Assembly (NCBI GenBank): GCA_947034895.1
Contig: OX344762.1
Coordinates: 85,988,981-86,052,980, forward strand
Direction of reading: 5' to 3'
Source: Rhytidiadelphus loreus
Taxonomy: Eukaryota > Streptophyta > Bryopsida > Hypnales > Hylocomiaceae
Length of the DNA: 64,000 nucleotides
The notes under the pieces were generated by a model. That model did not search any database. It was given only the letters and a program-made list of their open reading frames with translations, and had not been told where the DNA came from. Positions 36,317-47,099 of this stretch are shown one piece after another. Numbering within the stretch: the stretch's first letter is position 1; each line of letters opens with the position of its first letter. The position numbers and the translations under genes are program-made.

Positions 36317-37168
36317 CTATATGTCACAAATAGCATCTAAGGCACCTTGTAATATGTCGGCAGGACATTGTAGATTTATAGGAAGACGACCCAATCTTGC
36401 TAATCTTGCTTTGCCCATGTGAGGGAGCTTGTAGTTGTTGCCACCATTAACTTTTAGTACACTAATGAGGCAATTTTGAAGAGAAAGAAAGACATCATTC
36501 AGTTTCTCCTTCTCCATCTCATTGAATGAATCGACTACCGCAGTAACCAACTCGTCAATCATATTAGGCGCCTTCTGATGTTGTAGTGATTGGATGGCTC
36601 GAAAGAATCCAAGGTCCAATACATTTGTATCTGGACTGTTTGGTGGTTGGCACACTAAACGGATCTTCAGTCCGTCTTTATTGCCCTCTTCAATTAGAAT
36701 TGGGTCATTTGGACTCGGGTGTGGCTTCGCATTATCTTGTTGAACAAAGATTTCAATTGGTCCCAGTTCTGAACTTCGTGGCCAAACCGATCTGATGTCT
36801 GGAAATACATTCTCTATCAATATGCGTTTTGTAACCTCCTTTGTAATAGCTACAATTGGCTTTGTCTCCATTGTACCGACCGGACGATTCTTACTGGATC
36901 GTTTTGCAGGTTCTTGAAAAACAAGAGGATATATTCCAATTTTACCGTTGAAATATTGATTCTTCAAATAATCAAAGCGAGGGCGAGCAACAGCAACAAG
37001 GAACATCACCTTGAGAATGAAGCATTTGCTTTTTCTAGTGCGATGGGGCTCTTCTTCATCGGGGACCAAATAAAAGCTTCCACTTTCCTCAGTGAGATAG
37101 AACCATTTTTCATCAATATGAACAGTATCGAATGAGTCCTTAAACATTGTTTGTTTTGTTTGTTTCAT
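36317..37168 (-). pseudogene. mariner-like transposase lacking the N-terminal DNA-binding domain
   Basis: A 283-codon frame, about 90% identical by eye to the C-terminal part of the full-length copy at 38972-40309. It keeps the three catalytic aspartates (VHIDEKWFYL, FVQQDNAKPH and SPDTNVLDLGFF) with 39 residues between the second and third, and runs to the same C-terminus. Everything before the catalytic core, including both helix-turn-helix segments, is missing: upstream of MFKDSFDT the sequence becomes unrelated (MKQTKQT). The 3' flank resembles that of the other copy (GATGATCTATATGTC against AATGATCTACATGTGC), so the pair arose by duplication. It could not bind element ends on its own. 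Confidence 0.85.
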
Positions 37169-37860
37169 ATGTGGAGATCTAAAAAATCATAAGGTATGCG
37201 GTATTCTTGGTAGCATTTAAAAGCTCTTGGTAAGGAAGTGTGCATGGACTTTGTTTCATGGCGTTTGGACAAACAGTGCGAAAATTATTGAATTTCAAAG
37301 TTTTTATGAATTCCAAAATTAATTGAATTATCTTTTATTTTTCCAAAACCATAACTTTCACATCTCATGTCCAAACACAACAAAACATAGCCCTTAAACT
37401 CCTTTGTACATAAAGTTTCTATTCATCCCAAGAACTCAGTCTCTTACACTAAGGTAAATCGGCCCATTGTGGTCAAAATAAGGTGTTTGACACCATGTGG
37501 TTACTCAAATTTTTCAATTTGTTTCCCATAGTATTACAGGTGTGAGAAACAGTGAGAGCAATTGAAATTATGTTTTTTTGACAAAGTATGAATTTGCTAT
37601 GAATTTTTGAAGTGTTCAATGCATCTTTGCTCACAAGAGTTTGTAGACTACTTTAAGGGCCACTTCACACTATGGCCACAGGTCAAGAGGCCATGGATTT
37701 CCACCAATCAAATTTAAAAAAACCAAGAGTTCGGCCTCTTAACCCTTCACACTAAAAGGCACAAGTCCAAAGGCCATCACCCTCCAACTACCTACGTGGC
37801 AATAAATTACCTACATGGCGACGGACTCTCAAAGAAAGGTACCTAGAGGCTAAATTTCTG
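37169..37860. other. AT-rich DNA between transposase remnant and repeat
   Basis: No gene is supported. A 20-bp phrase (CTACCTACGTGGCAATAAAT-like) is repeated at 37787-37822. The 5' end of the truncated mariner gene is not recognisable here. Confidence 0.4.
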
Positions 37861-38710
37861 TCATGATTTTTTTAGACCTTTTTCGAAGATAGAAAAAATG
37901 ATTAGCTTCTTAGGAATATAATTTTTATTTCAATTAGTGACCGAGAACAAAAATAATGCCCAAATAAGTTCAAAATAGGGAGATGGGGCATCAAAGAAAA
38001 TTTTGAATTTTGAATATTTTGAATTAAATATTTTTTTCCTCATAGATTAAATTTTTGTCTACAAAGAAAGGTTTGGTTCATTCAATTTTGATTTGTTATG
38101 AGAAAGTTACGGACAATCTTGTTTTTTAGGCAGTTAGTGCATTGTTTTCAAAAAATAACTTGTAGGATTCATTTCTGAATGCAATTTTTTTTTTAAATTC
38201 AAGAAAAGAAGTACCACATGGCTTATCTTGCTTTTTAGAACAATCTCGCCATTGGGATTAGTGCGTTTTAATTCCATTTTAGAGATATTAATAATTTGGA
38301 TTTTCCTTCTATCTCATACCTACTTCTACTTAATAATTATTTAAAGAATAAAAATTAAGTTTTTTTGAATTTTTTTCCCTAGACTCTCAACTCAATTCCC
38401 CACAATAAAGATTTGAAGCTCAGAACTTTGTACTGCAAAAAACTTAATTTACGAAGGTTCAAAGTCAAATAATCTAGTCTTACAATGCGTTGGTAGACTT
38501 GTTTTTTTCACTTTAAATGCAGATATCTTGCAATTTGTGAGGTCAAAATTTTTGAAATTTTTTCCACACATTCTCATACTAGTTAGGTGTAAGATCCTAC
38601 GGCTTGTTGTGCAAAAAATTAATTGTCAAATATTTTTACTCTTTGCTATAGAAATGGCAGTTCTAAGTGTTTTTTGGGCAGAAAAAAGGCCTTGATTCTT
38701 TAGGGGTTAA
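37860..38710 (+). mobile_element. TTAACCCC-family repeat, nearly complete
   Basis: It ends TTCTTTAGGGGTTAA at 38710. The part from about 37862 (TGATTTTTTTAGACC, then a TTTTTATTTCAATTAGTG block) corresponds to the interior after the TTAACCCC end in other copies, but the terminal bases themselves are not clear. The segment 38455-38710 is nearly identical in order to 10090-10342. Confidence 0.6.
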
Positions 38711-38971
38711 CCTTTCAAATTTTTACAACTTCTTTTCTCAATAAAATGCTTTGGTTGCCTTAAAAACAAGATTGTCTACAACTTCTTTTCCTTGCACATC
38801 ACTAATCCAAATTGAATGAACAAAACTTTTCCATAAAGATAAAATTACAATCTATAAAATACGGAGTACAAATTTAAAAAAATAAATATTTGAAGTCATT
38901 GTGGGATTTTTTTCCTGCCCACCAAACTAAAACTATGGCTTATGAAACCATAAATTTTTCTCTCTAATGAT

Positions 38972-40309
38972 CTACATGTGCTGAATAGCATCCTGGGCAC
39001 CTCGTAATATGTCGACAGGACATTGTAGATTTATAGGAAGACGGCCTAATCTTGCTAATCTGGCTTTGCCCATGTGAGGTAGCTTGTAGTTATTGCCCCC
39101 ATTCACTTTCATAACACTAATGAGGCAATTTTGAAGAGAAAGGAAGACATCATTCAATTTCTCCTTCTCCATCTCATTGAACGAGGCAACTACTGCAGTA
39201 ACTAGCTCGTCAATCATACTAGGCGCTTTTTGATGCTGCAGTGATTGAATGGCCCGAAAGAATCCAAGGTCTAGTACATTAGTATCTGGACTATTTGGTG
39301 GTTGGCACACCAAACGAATCTTGAGTCCGTCCTTATCACCTTCTTCAATTAGAATTGGATCCTGTGGACTTGGATGTGGTTTCGCATTATCCTGTTGAAT
39401 GAAGACTTCAATTGGTCCCGGTTCCGAGCTTCTTGGCCAAACTAACCTGATGTCTGGAAACACTTTCTCTATCAAAATTTGTTTTGTAACCTCCTTCGTG
39501 ATTGCTGCAATTGGCTTTGTCTCCATTGTACCAACCGGTCGATTCTTGCTAGATCGTTTGGCAGGTTCTTGAAATACGAGAGGATATATTCCGATTTTGC
39601 CATTGAAAAATTTACTCCCTAAGTAATCAAAGCGGGGGCGAGCAACGGCAGCAAGAAACATAACCTTCAGAATGAAACGCTTACTTTTACTAGTACGATG
39701 GGGCTCTTCTTCGTCGGGTACTAGGTAGAAGCTACCGCTTTCTTCAATGAGGTAGAACCATTTCTCGTCAATATGAACACAATCAAATGAGCCCTTAAAT
39801 GTTGGCGACTCCATGTTCAGGGATGATGGCTCAATCATTGATAGCGCATATTGAAGTCGAGATTTCTTGTTGGCTTCAGTGAGGAATGGCTTCAACGCAC
39901 TTGAATGGCGGTAGAGCTTCCCTTCTTTAATGCGTCGATGCAACGTTGATTTCGAGATGTTCATGGCAAATGCCAGAGATCGAATATTTTTACGTTGCCT
40001 CAATGGAATATTTTTGACGCTAGCTGCATCGATCTCTTTCCTCTTTCGTCCTGAATTTCCTTTAATACGAGAAGACACATCTCCAAAGTCATTTCCATTT
40101 GATATCGATGCTTGACCCCTTGCCCAAACACTGCTAATTGTTCGAGTGGTGAACCCAAATTGATGGGCTGCAGCTGTAATTGATCCTCTTGTTAAGGTCC
40201 CATTGATACTTCGAGCTAGTAAAAATTCATAGCACGATTGACGTTCTGATTCAGTCATGTTTGCCTTTTTGACTGGCACAACAATTTCGGATTGTAATTG
40301 TTCTTCCAT
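38972..40309 (-). CDS. mariner-like (plant MLE) transposase, full length, intact frame
   Basis: A 445-residue frame from ATG at 40309; the frame is open further to a TTG at 40393, but MEEQ is the first ATG and gives the usual plant MLE length. Residues about 38-64 and 106-130 form two helix-turn-helix segments for binding the terminal repeats (SITAAAHQFGFTTRTISSVW and SLAFAMNISKSTLHRRIK), joined by a basic linker. The catalytic triad is D181 (HIDEKWF), D307 (QQDNAKPH) and D347 (NVLDLGFF); 39 residues separate the last two, the DD39D signature of plant mariner-like elements. Such enzymes cut and paste elements into TA. No stop or frameshift is visible, so it may encode active enzyme. It lies inside the interval bounded by CTCCCTCCGT ends, on the minus strand, 1.8 kb from its truncated sister. 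Expression cannot be judged from sequence. Confidence 0.92.
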   Translation of the reverse strand: MEEQLQSEIVVPVKKANMTESERQSCYEFLLARSINGTLTRGSITAAAHQFGFTTRTISSVWARGQASISNGNDFGDVSSRIKGNSGRKRKEIDAASVKNIPLRQRKNIRSLAFAMNISKSTLHRRIKEGKLYRHSSALKPFLTEANKKSRLQYALSMIEPSSLNMESPTFKGSFDCVHIDEKWFYLIEESGSFYLVPDEEEPHRTSKSKRFILKVMFLAAVARPRFDYLGSKFFNGKIGIYPLVFQEPAKRSSKNRPVGTMETKPIAAITKEVTKQILIEKVFPDIRLVWPRSSEPGPIEVFIQQDNAKPHPSPQDPILIEEGDKDGLKIRLVCQPPNSPDTNVLDLGFFRAIQSLQHQKAPSMIDELVTAVVASFNEMEKEKLNDVFLSLQNCLISVMKVNGGNNYKLPHMGKARLARLGRLPINLQCPVDILRGAQDAIQHM

Positions 40310-40739
40310 TCCTATACAAGATTGAAATGACCTTGAGAATAATGGACTTGCCAATGCAATGAAGCAAAAAATCCTAAACCATTCCAGTGCCAACTACTCC
40401 ATCATCACTCTATGTACATCTCCAAAATCATTATGTATGGATGCTAAAGAAACAATTTTAAAACATCTACGAAAACATCTATGAAAAATTGGCCAGATAA
40501 TATCTTCATAACTTTTGCAAATGTCACATTCTTTGGTACATTGAAACCTACTTTCCTTTGCAAAGAGGGAAAAATGAAAATTTGGCCAGAAATAGGAAAT
40601 ATATCGTATAGCCAGAAGTGGTGTTTGGAGTTGCGTAACTTCTTAATTCAATTGCTCAGTGAAAAAATAACCTCATACTACACCTCTGTCAGTGACCACT
40701 CTTTAGTGACTACCAAAAACACAATTTCAGACTTTCATT

Positions 40740-41545
40740 TACTTTGCATTAATTTAAATTTCAGTCTACCCTAAGTTGAATTAATTTAATTTTCAGGAGT
40801 AAATAATTTAAATTTCAGTCCAATTTCAATCTCATTAACTTAATTTTCAGGATTACTCATTTAAATTTCAGTTTACTTTTAATCTAATTAATTTAATTTT
40901 CAGGAGTATTAATTTAAATTTCACTCTAACTTCAGTCAAATTTCTATATGATTAATTTAATTTTCAAGAGTTTAGGTTTTAATTCCGGTCTAATTTCATT
41001 GTAATTAGTTTAAAATTTAGGAGTAGTGCGTCAAGTTTAATTCTAATTTCAGTCTAATTTCAATCTAATTAATTGAATTTTTAGTCTAATTTCAGTGTAA
41101 TCAATTTAATTTCTAGGAGTGGTGTGTGGTACTTCAAATTTCATTCCAATTTCAGTCTAGTTTCAATCAAATTAATTTAATTTCAGTCTAATTTTAGTTT
41201 AATTAATTTAATTTTTAGGAGTAGTGTTTCAAATTTCAGTCTCATTTCAATATAATTAATTTAACTTTCAAGAGTATTAATTTAAATTAGTCTAATTTCA
41301 ATCTAACTAATTTAATTTTCAGTCTAATTTCAATGTAATTAATTTAATTTTGAGGAGTAGTGTTTCAAATTTCAATCTAATTTTAGTACAAGTAATTGAA
41401 TTTTCAGGAGTATTAATTTAAATCAGTCTAATTTCAATCTAATTAGTTGATTTTCAGGAGTAATATTTTAAATTTCAGTCTAATTAATTTAATTTTGAGG
41501 AATATTAATGTAAATTTAAATTTAATTTTGGTCTAAATTTTTTAT
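40740..41545. repeat. AT-rich degenerate tandem repeat
   Basis: About 800 bp built from TTTCAGTCTAATTTCAATCT, AATTAATTTAATTTTCAGGA and AGTATTAATTTAAATT, combined in varying order, with units of roughly 40-70 bp and clear drift. There is no ORF. Confidence 0.75.
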
Positions 41546-42145
41546 ACTCCGTACTTGAGAAGCTATAATGAAATTAGAAAATATGCAAGGATTTGGAGGT
41601 TGTTTTGTGAGAAAAATATACTGATTGTTACGACAAGAAGAGTTTGCATTGCTTCAACACATAAGCAATATGTTTGGAGAAATAGAACCGACAAGAGGAG
41701 AAAAGTTGAGCGATTCAATACCTTTTATGAAGAGTCCTTTCTTCTCGTAATGATTTCTCCAATCTGCATATATGAATAATTTTCAAAATGTGAGAATGCG
41801 TGATCAAAATTGAGACACACTCCATGGAGGAAAATCAAGAAAATTAAAATAGACATGAAAAGTGAACAACCACTTCGTCACAAGAAGAAAACCCAAAACG
41901 ACACCTTGAAAATAATTTCATCACAAAAACTGTCGACAAGTATTGAGTAAATTAAAACAGTATACCATACAAGAAAGCTAGGATACTCACACTCTTGAAT
42001 TTGGACAACTGCGTGCTTGTTTCTAGTCTTACTCTTAATCCATACACCTACGCTCGTTTCCGGCTTACTTCTCACACTCTTGAATCTGTACAATTGTGCG
42101 CTCATTTCTGGCTTAAATTATGTTAACTTGGCTCAACAATCACTA

Positions 42146-42270
42146 ATCAAGTTCACGCGGCACCGATTAGATTAGATCAAGTTCACGCGGCACTGATCAG
42201 AGTAGATCAAGTTCACGCGGTACCGATAAGACTTCACGCGGCATCGATAAGACTTTACTTGGCACTGATG
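42146..42270. repeat. 30-bp tandem repeat, about 4 copies
   Basis: Units begin ATCAAGTTCACGCGGCACCG at 42146, 42176 and 42206 and continue as a shortened unit ACTTCACGCGGCATCGATAA near 42231 and a diverged one after it. It is more GC-rich than its surroundings. Confidence 0.75.
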
Positions 42271-42893
42271 AAAGGGAATGCGGTGAGCATTGTAGGTGAT
42301 TGAAGTTGACGCAGTCATTGATCAAAGAACTTAAATTTCATTGAATCCCATAGAAGAGTGTAGGACCGACATTGCATTTGTCAACGCGTAGTTGAATTGC
42401 TGGCTCACCTCATTTTTTGGACACGAGGGGGCATTTTTTGGTTAATCGTTATCCAAAGACATCGTGATATTGTAAACGCTTGCAGATTTCTGTTTTCAAG
42501 AGGTTGTAATGACTTATGGAATTAATCAGATGCATACAAAATTACAAAATCTTACGGACTTACGGACTTACGGAATCTAAATACTGTGTTTGCACTTGAA
42601 ACGTCAATAAGTTGTGTTAGCAGATTATAATCCACAGCCTTTATTTATCCAGTCTATGGTGTAAATTTGCCTTCCCAGTTTTGAATCCAGCAAGTGTAGG
42701 TCTGCCCAAGCTGCTTCATTAGTGGGTTTATTACTCCGTATAAGTTTATCTTCTTCCAGAATGTCCTGAGGCTGCCACAATGCATAAGTCCTTACTAGCA
42801 TTCGCGACAGTTGTGAATGGAAACCGTGAAGCTTTTCTGGGCTTGCGTTGGCTTTAATTACCGGTTCTGATGAATTTTCGTTATGCAGGTGTC

Positions 42894-42985
42894 CTCAACC
42901 GGATGATCGGAAGGAGAATGTAGAGGTGGAGCAGGGTGGTTCCCATCATCGTATGTCGAGAAGAGGCAACGTATTCCTGCAAGCA
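42894..42985 (+). other. candidate host-gene exon fragment
   Basis: After an acceptor-like TTATGCAG at about 42880-42888 the plus strand reads CPQPDDRKENVEVEQGG and SHHRMSRRGN, then a donor-like GTGGCT near 42990. Base composition is host-gene-like. The peptide is not recognised. It could be a transposon-captured exon or chance. Confidence 0.2.
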
Positions 42986-43403
42986 AGGTGGCTAATGCTG
43001 ACCTTTCAGTCTAGCATCATTATATTTAATTTCGTGGCATTCTTCTTAGATGAACGATTCATATGTGCCTTTGCTGAAAATGTAGTTTAGTTTAATGCAG
43101 TGCATAGATCGAGCAAAGGTTTAACACTGCTACTGATTGCCTTTTTGCCTTTTCCTCTTGTTTTTGATCATTTTTGGTGCAGAGTTTTTCCTTCAAAGAG
43201 TCATAACATTTCTCTTACAAAATTTCTTCTCACCTTCAAGCTTTACCAGATTATTGTACTCCGTAACTGCTAGCCAAAATGTGCAAAATTGAAGAGCACA
43301 AATAATGACTTCAAGGGTGTGCAATGGTACTGGACAGTTGTTTCGCTTCCCGCAAGACCTGCGATTCTCCTGATTTATTGGGAGGAATACGAGATGCACG
43401 GCG

Positions 43404-43616
43404 AATCTGAAGCAACAAGTCCGCAAATCTCTAAAGTATTGTGGGGCCACACAAATGTTGGATGTGAGCAATAATGTCAAGGGTGATGCTGTGGCTCCGA
43501 CATGGACTGAACTAGCGCGGGAATTGGAGAAGGCTATAGCGGGAATTACAGAGACATCGCGGGAAGGAGAGAATGATTGGCCAGCGGTGCTTCTTAAAAA
43601 TGCCCTCCAAATCTAG
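43404..43616 (+). other. candidate captured coding fragment
   Basis: The plus-strand frame ending at TAG 43614-43616 reads LKQQVRKSLKYCGATQ, MLDVSNNVKGDAVAPT, WTELARELEKAIAGIT, ETSREGENDWPAVLLK and NALQI, with an ATG at 43455. It is helical, charged and host-like in composition, and unlike the AT-rich repeats around it. Upstream the frame is closed by TGA, and a neighbouring frame (PDLLGGIRDARR) may carry the preceding part, implying a frameshift or splice. No family recognised. It lies just inside the right mariner-type terminus. Confidence 0.3.
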
Positions 43617-43760
43617 TTTTTAAGTGCTTCAAAAGTACACTTTTAAAACTTATTTGGAACCCAAATTTGCAGGCCCAGAGGAGTGCATCAAAGTCTACAT
43701 ACAAATCAATTTTTTTTTGAAAAAAAGTTTTTTTTAACCTTAATCCGACCCATTTTGTCT

Positions 43761-43790
43761 AACAAGAAGATCATTTTGGGACGGAGGGAG
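43761..43790 (-). repeat. right mariner-type terminal inverted repeat
   Basis: Reads AACAAGAAGATCATTTTGGG then ACGGAGGGAG; it is the reverse complement of 31491-31520 with one mismatch, followed by TA. Confidence 0.85.
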
Positions 43791-43838
43791 TATTATACAA
43801 TGATAATGAGCCCAAAAGATGTAGCCAGGCCATTTCCT

Positions 43839-43852
43839 CCCCCCCCCCCCCC
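43839..43852. repeat. poly-C tract of 14
   Basis: Fourteen consecutive C residues in otherwise AT-rich DNA. The length may be unreliable in the assembly. Confidence 0.8.
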
Positions 43853-44320
43853 TCCCAAAAATCCTCCAAAAATTGACATCCATTGATTTTCTTTTAAAAA
43901 AAATCCTAGCCCCCCTCAAATACCATTGATCTTGAATATGGGATATGAGGTACGAGATATAGATATAGGATACCAGATATGGATACATGCATATATGAAT
44001 ATGGATGTATTTATTCCATATTGATTGGGTTGGGCTAAGTCACTCTCAAATTACAAATAGGAGGGGAACTAGTTAGCGTTTAGGTGGTTTGTGCCCCCTT
44101 TTTGTATCCCTTTTGAAAAAATTGACAACAAATGGGATGTTGCCACATGGACCCTCTTTGAAAATCCACTTTTGTTTTGGTTAGAAAGCACATTTTCTCA
44201 CATCAATGTACTCAAAAGATGCCAATTGTATTATACAACAATCAAACATGCAATGAAAATTGGAAATAGTCAAAGATATAGTCATGGCATGTATAATTAT
44301 GCATATTAATATAAATAATT

Positions 44321-44524
44321 GAAAATGAAAGGGATGATGAACTTCCTCCTATTGATTATGAAAGGAATGATGCATTACTTCCAAAACATGGTTTGATATT
44401 TGTTGAGTATTGTGAAGGTTTAAGACAAGTGAACAATGAATTTGGATTCTTTAAACTTAGAAATGAATTCATTGAGCATCATTGGTCAAGAATGGGAAGA
44501 ACAAATTTGTTGGATCCAACTTGA
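44321..44524 (+). pseudogene. probable PIF/Harbinger-type transposase C-terminal remnant
   Basis: The frame from GAA at 44321 to TGA at 44522-44524 reads ENERDDELPPIDYERNDALL, then PKHGLIFVEYCEG, then FFKLRNEFIEHHWSRMGR. An ENERD/EDERD motif shortly after the catalytic core and an LRNxxIEHxW motif near the C-terminus are what I expect of plant PIF/Harbinger (ALP1-like) nucleases. Upstream, MHININN may be a damaged LHN motif in a shifted frame, and no catalytic residues are recognisable beyond that. The gene is therefore broken. Assignment rests on two short motifs and is moderate. Confidence 0.45.
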
Positions 44525-46190
44525 GTTTAAATCATAGTATTAGTTAACTAGCCGATCGATAGCCATGAGGTTTGTGCAACTACTTTAATACTTGTAAAAT
44601 TAATATAGTGTTTTTGGATTAAATGTAGAGGATACACCTCTTGAACGCATGAGATAAATAATTGGTGAATTTTTTTAACAATTATAATTTATAATTTTTT
44701 TTTTTTGTTGCTCTTTGGAGAATTTATGCAAGTGACATATTACAATACATTTAATTTGATTGGTGCTTTTGGACTTTCAAATTATATATAAATGAATCTT
44801 TATAAAGGCATAGAAATGTATTCATAAAAATAGCTAATATCATAGATAGTTTGTCCAAGCAAGTATTCTTTTAGGATAGAAAATACTCACATTTATAAAA
44901 GAATATTCTCATAATCCCTTATTCTCATAAAATTGTCATTTTCTCAAAACAAGATGCACGCATGGGTGCACTCACAAGAAAATTATTATATGAAATGATG
45001 AGAACTTGAAATATTTTGAAGACTCAATTAGTACAAGCACAATGCCATTATTGGTGTTTACTATGTAGTTGTAAATTAACTACCTAAATTATTTTCAACA
45101 AATAAGTTTCAAAATAAATCTACCTAAACAAATTAAACTTAAGTAGAGTCAAACTACTATTCCAATGATGCATGGAATTCTTAAAATTAACCTTGACCTT
45201 TGGTAGAAGCAAATATTGTATGAGATTCCAATAGTTGGCATTTGGAGGTTCTAATAGAGATATTTGAGAAGTCACACTTCAATGCAAATAAAATAATTCT
45301 AAGTCAATTCACCTAATAAAAATTATGTAGTGAGAGAAAGATAGAAATATCATAAAGAATACCTTCTCAGGTGGATTCCCTAATTGCTAGTGCATTGACC
45401 GAACTATGATTGAACGATTTAGCAATGTCATATTTTTAAGTACTCACGAGGTTTGTTTGAGTGATGATCACAATTCTCTTAAACCATCAAAGCCTTGTTA
45501 TAATAGTGTCCATATCAAGGTGATGGTTTATAAAATAATTTCTAATCTATAACAATGATTTAGCGTTGTTGTAATTAAAAAATATAATTAAACCTTATTT
45601 GAACCAAAGTGACCATGAGATGGCTCAAGTACACTAATTTATTGTACTAGTGCATGTTAGTGCATGTAACATTCTCTAACCAGATTCAATCATTGTAAAA
45701 TAACAATAGCTTAGGCTATATTGTACCAATTACTGTGTTGGGCCAATTTCCACAAACTTTATAAAAAAATGTAAAAAAGAAGCAAAACTAATTTTGTACC
45801 AAAACTAATAAGATAGCTCGTAGTAGGTGCACAATAAAGTAAAAAAAGTGGTAAAAAATATTTGAACAACTAACTTCATGTCATCTATAAGAATGCAAGC
45901 ACTAGATGTTGTAGTGCCACAAAGACTAGCTACACACTCAAAGATGCATTGGGTGGAGAGTTTCTACATGTATTCTTTTCAAAGAAGTCTACAATTATTA
46001 CATTATTCCCACATCAATTTCTTTTAATCTTATTGTAATTAGGTTTAATTCCATTTATTGAGTTGCCACAACATGAACAAAAGGTCCATATTGGAGCTCA
46101 CAAATGTACATCCTTTTACATCAATTCACATGAATCAATAACTAAGTTTCATTTGTGTGGATGGAAGCTAGTATATGAGCATAAAGCAGA
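44525..46190. other. AT-rich intergenic DNA, nothing recognised
   Basis: No ORF above chance and no clear repeat termini. Confidence 0.5.
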
Positions 46191-46191
46191 A

Positions 46192-46275
46192 GTATGGAGC
46201 ATAAACCACCTTTGGAGCTTAAAGTGTAGAGTGTGGAGCTTAAAGCATAGAGCTTAGGTTTGGTGAGCTTAGAGC
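46192..46275. repeat. short direct repeats of TGGAGCTTAAAG type
   Basis: GGAGCATAAA, GGAGCTTAAAG and GAGCTTAG variants recur about every 12-25 bp. They fall at the end of the small ORF 46063-46257, which I do not consider a gene. Confidence 0.5.
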
Positions 46276-46516
46276 TTGTTCTAGAAGTTATTCTTTAAAA
46301 CATAGGTCCCTTGGAAGTTGGAAGGTGTAAGTAGGTACCTTGTAACCATTGAAGGTACCCTATAACACAAGACACCTTATAGATAATGTTATATGTACCT
46401 ATAACATCCACATTCATATGGTAGCATTTTCCAGTGGAAGCAAAACAAAGTCCTTGTTGAATTAAACCCTAAACATCCAAACGACATTTTTTGGCAGCTC
46501 ACTACAGACGTAATAT

Positions 46517-47096
46517 CTTGGGGGGGTCACTTAAAAATTCAAAAAGTATATAGAGTGTCCATTAGAAACCATGTGCAAACAAAACTTTGGACCCCCTATA
46601 CACTTTTTGAATTTTAAATTAAACATTAAAAAAATATGAATAGACTTTCCTACTTTGAAAGTTTATGTTCTGAATTATTGATATTTTTATTTGTTAATAA
46701 TAATTAGTTACAAATTTTTGAAGTAAAAAGATACACTATAGAACTGAAAAATAACTTTCACACCTCTATATTATATAAGAAAAAAAATTCTAAAAAAAGA
46801 ACAAAAAATTCCTAAAAATAACTCTCTATTAAAAGCTCATTTTGAGTTGAATATTGATTCAATGGTCATCTAAATGTGTTCTCTATAATTATTTGAGTTG
46901 AAAAACATGTCATTTTAGTTCATTTTCAACCTCTTCTAGAAATCATTTCATATTTTATTTGAGTTGGAAATTTTGGCAATAGAAACCTATAGTCATTATT
47001 AAACAATGGTCAAAATTTTAGGTTGAAATTATAATTTATTGAAAACCACTTGTTTGCACATGGTTTGTTATAGTAGAACTAAGTGCACCCCCTGAG
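46517..47096. mobile_element. hAT-like MITE, 580 bp, TSD CGTAATAT
   Basis: An identical 8-bp CGTAATAT flanks both sides (46509-46516 and 47097-47104), the duplication length used by hAT elements. Termini are CTTGGGGGGGTCACTTA at the left and, reverse-complemented, CTCAGGGGGTGCACTTAG at the right, imperfect but clearly inverted. Inside, AAACCATGTGCAAAC (about 46567) is inverted as GTTTGCACATGGTTT (about 47053), and a 30-bp phrase with TTCAAAAAGTATATAG is inverted nearby. There is no coding sequence. Confidence 0.7.
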
Positions 47097-47099
47097 CGT

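Larger units (their letters stand above)
34498..38868. mobile_element. possible nested element bounded by TACTCCGTATT / AATACGGAGTA
   Basis: TACTCCGTATT at 34498-34508 is matched in inverse orientation at 38858-38868. The interval holds the truncated mariner transposase and two TTAACCCC-family pieces. The inverted match is only about 11 bp and the 9-mer occurs elsewhere, so this is a weak proposal. Confidence 0.25.
31491..43790 (-). mobile_element. 12.3-kb interval bounded by mariner/Stowaway-type terminal inverted repeats
   Basis: The left end at 31491 starts CTCCCTCCGTCCCATAATGA and continues TCTTCTTGTT; the right end at 43790 is its reverse complement over 30 bp with one mismatch. TA flanks both ends (31489-31490, 43791-43792), as expected for plant mariner-like elements. 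A second partial AATGATCTTCCTTGT lies inside the left end at about 31543. Inside lie a full-length mariner transposase (38972-40309), an N-truncated one (36317-37168), several TTAACCCC-family repeats, AT-rich minisatellites and possible host exon fragments at 42.9 and 43.4-43.6 kb. Plant mariner-like elements are normally 2-5 kb, so this would be one element swollen by nested insertions and a duplication; alternatively the two ends belong to different, partly lost elements. Confidence 0.6.
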
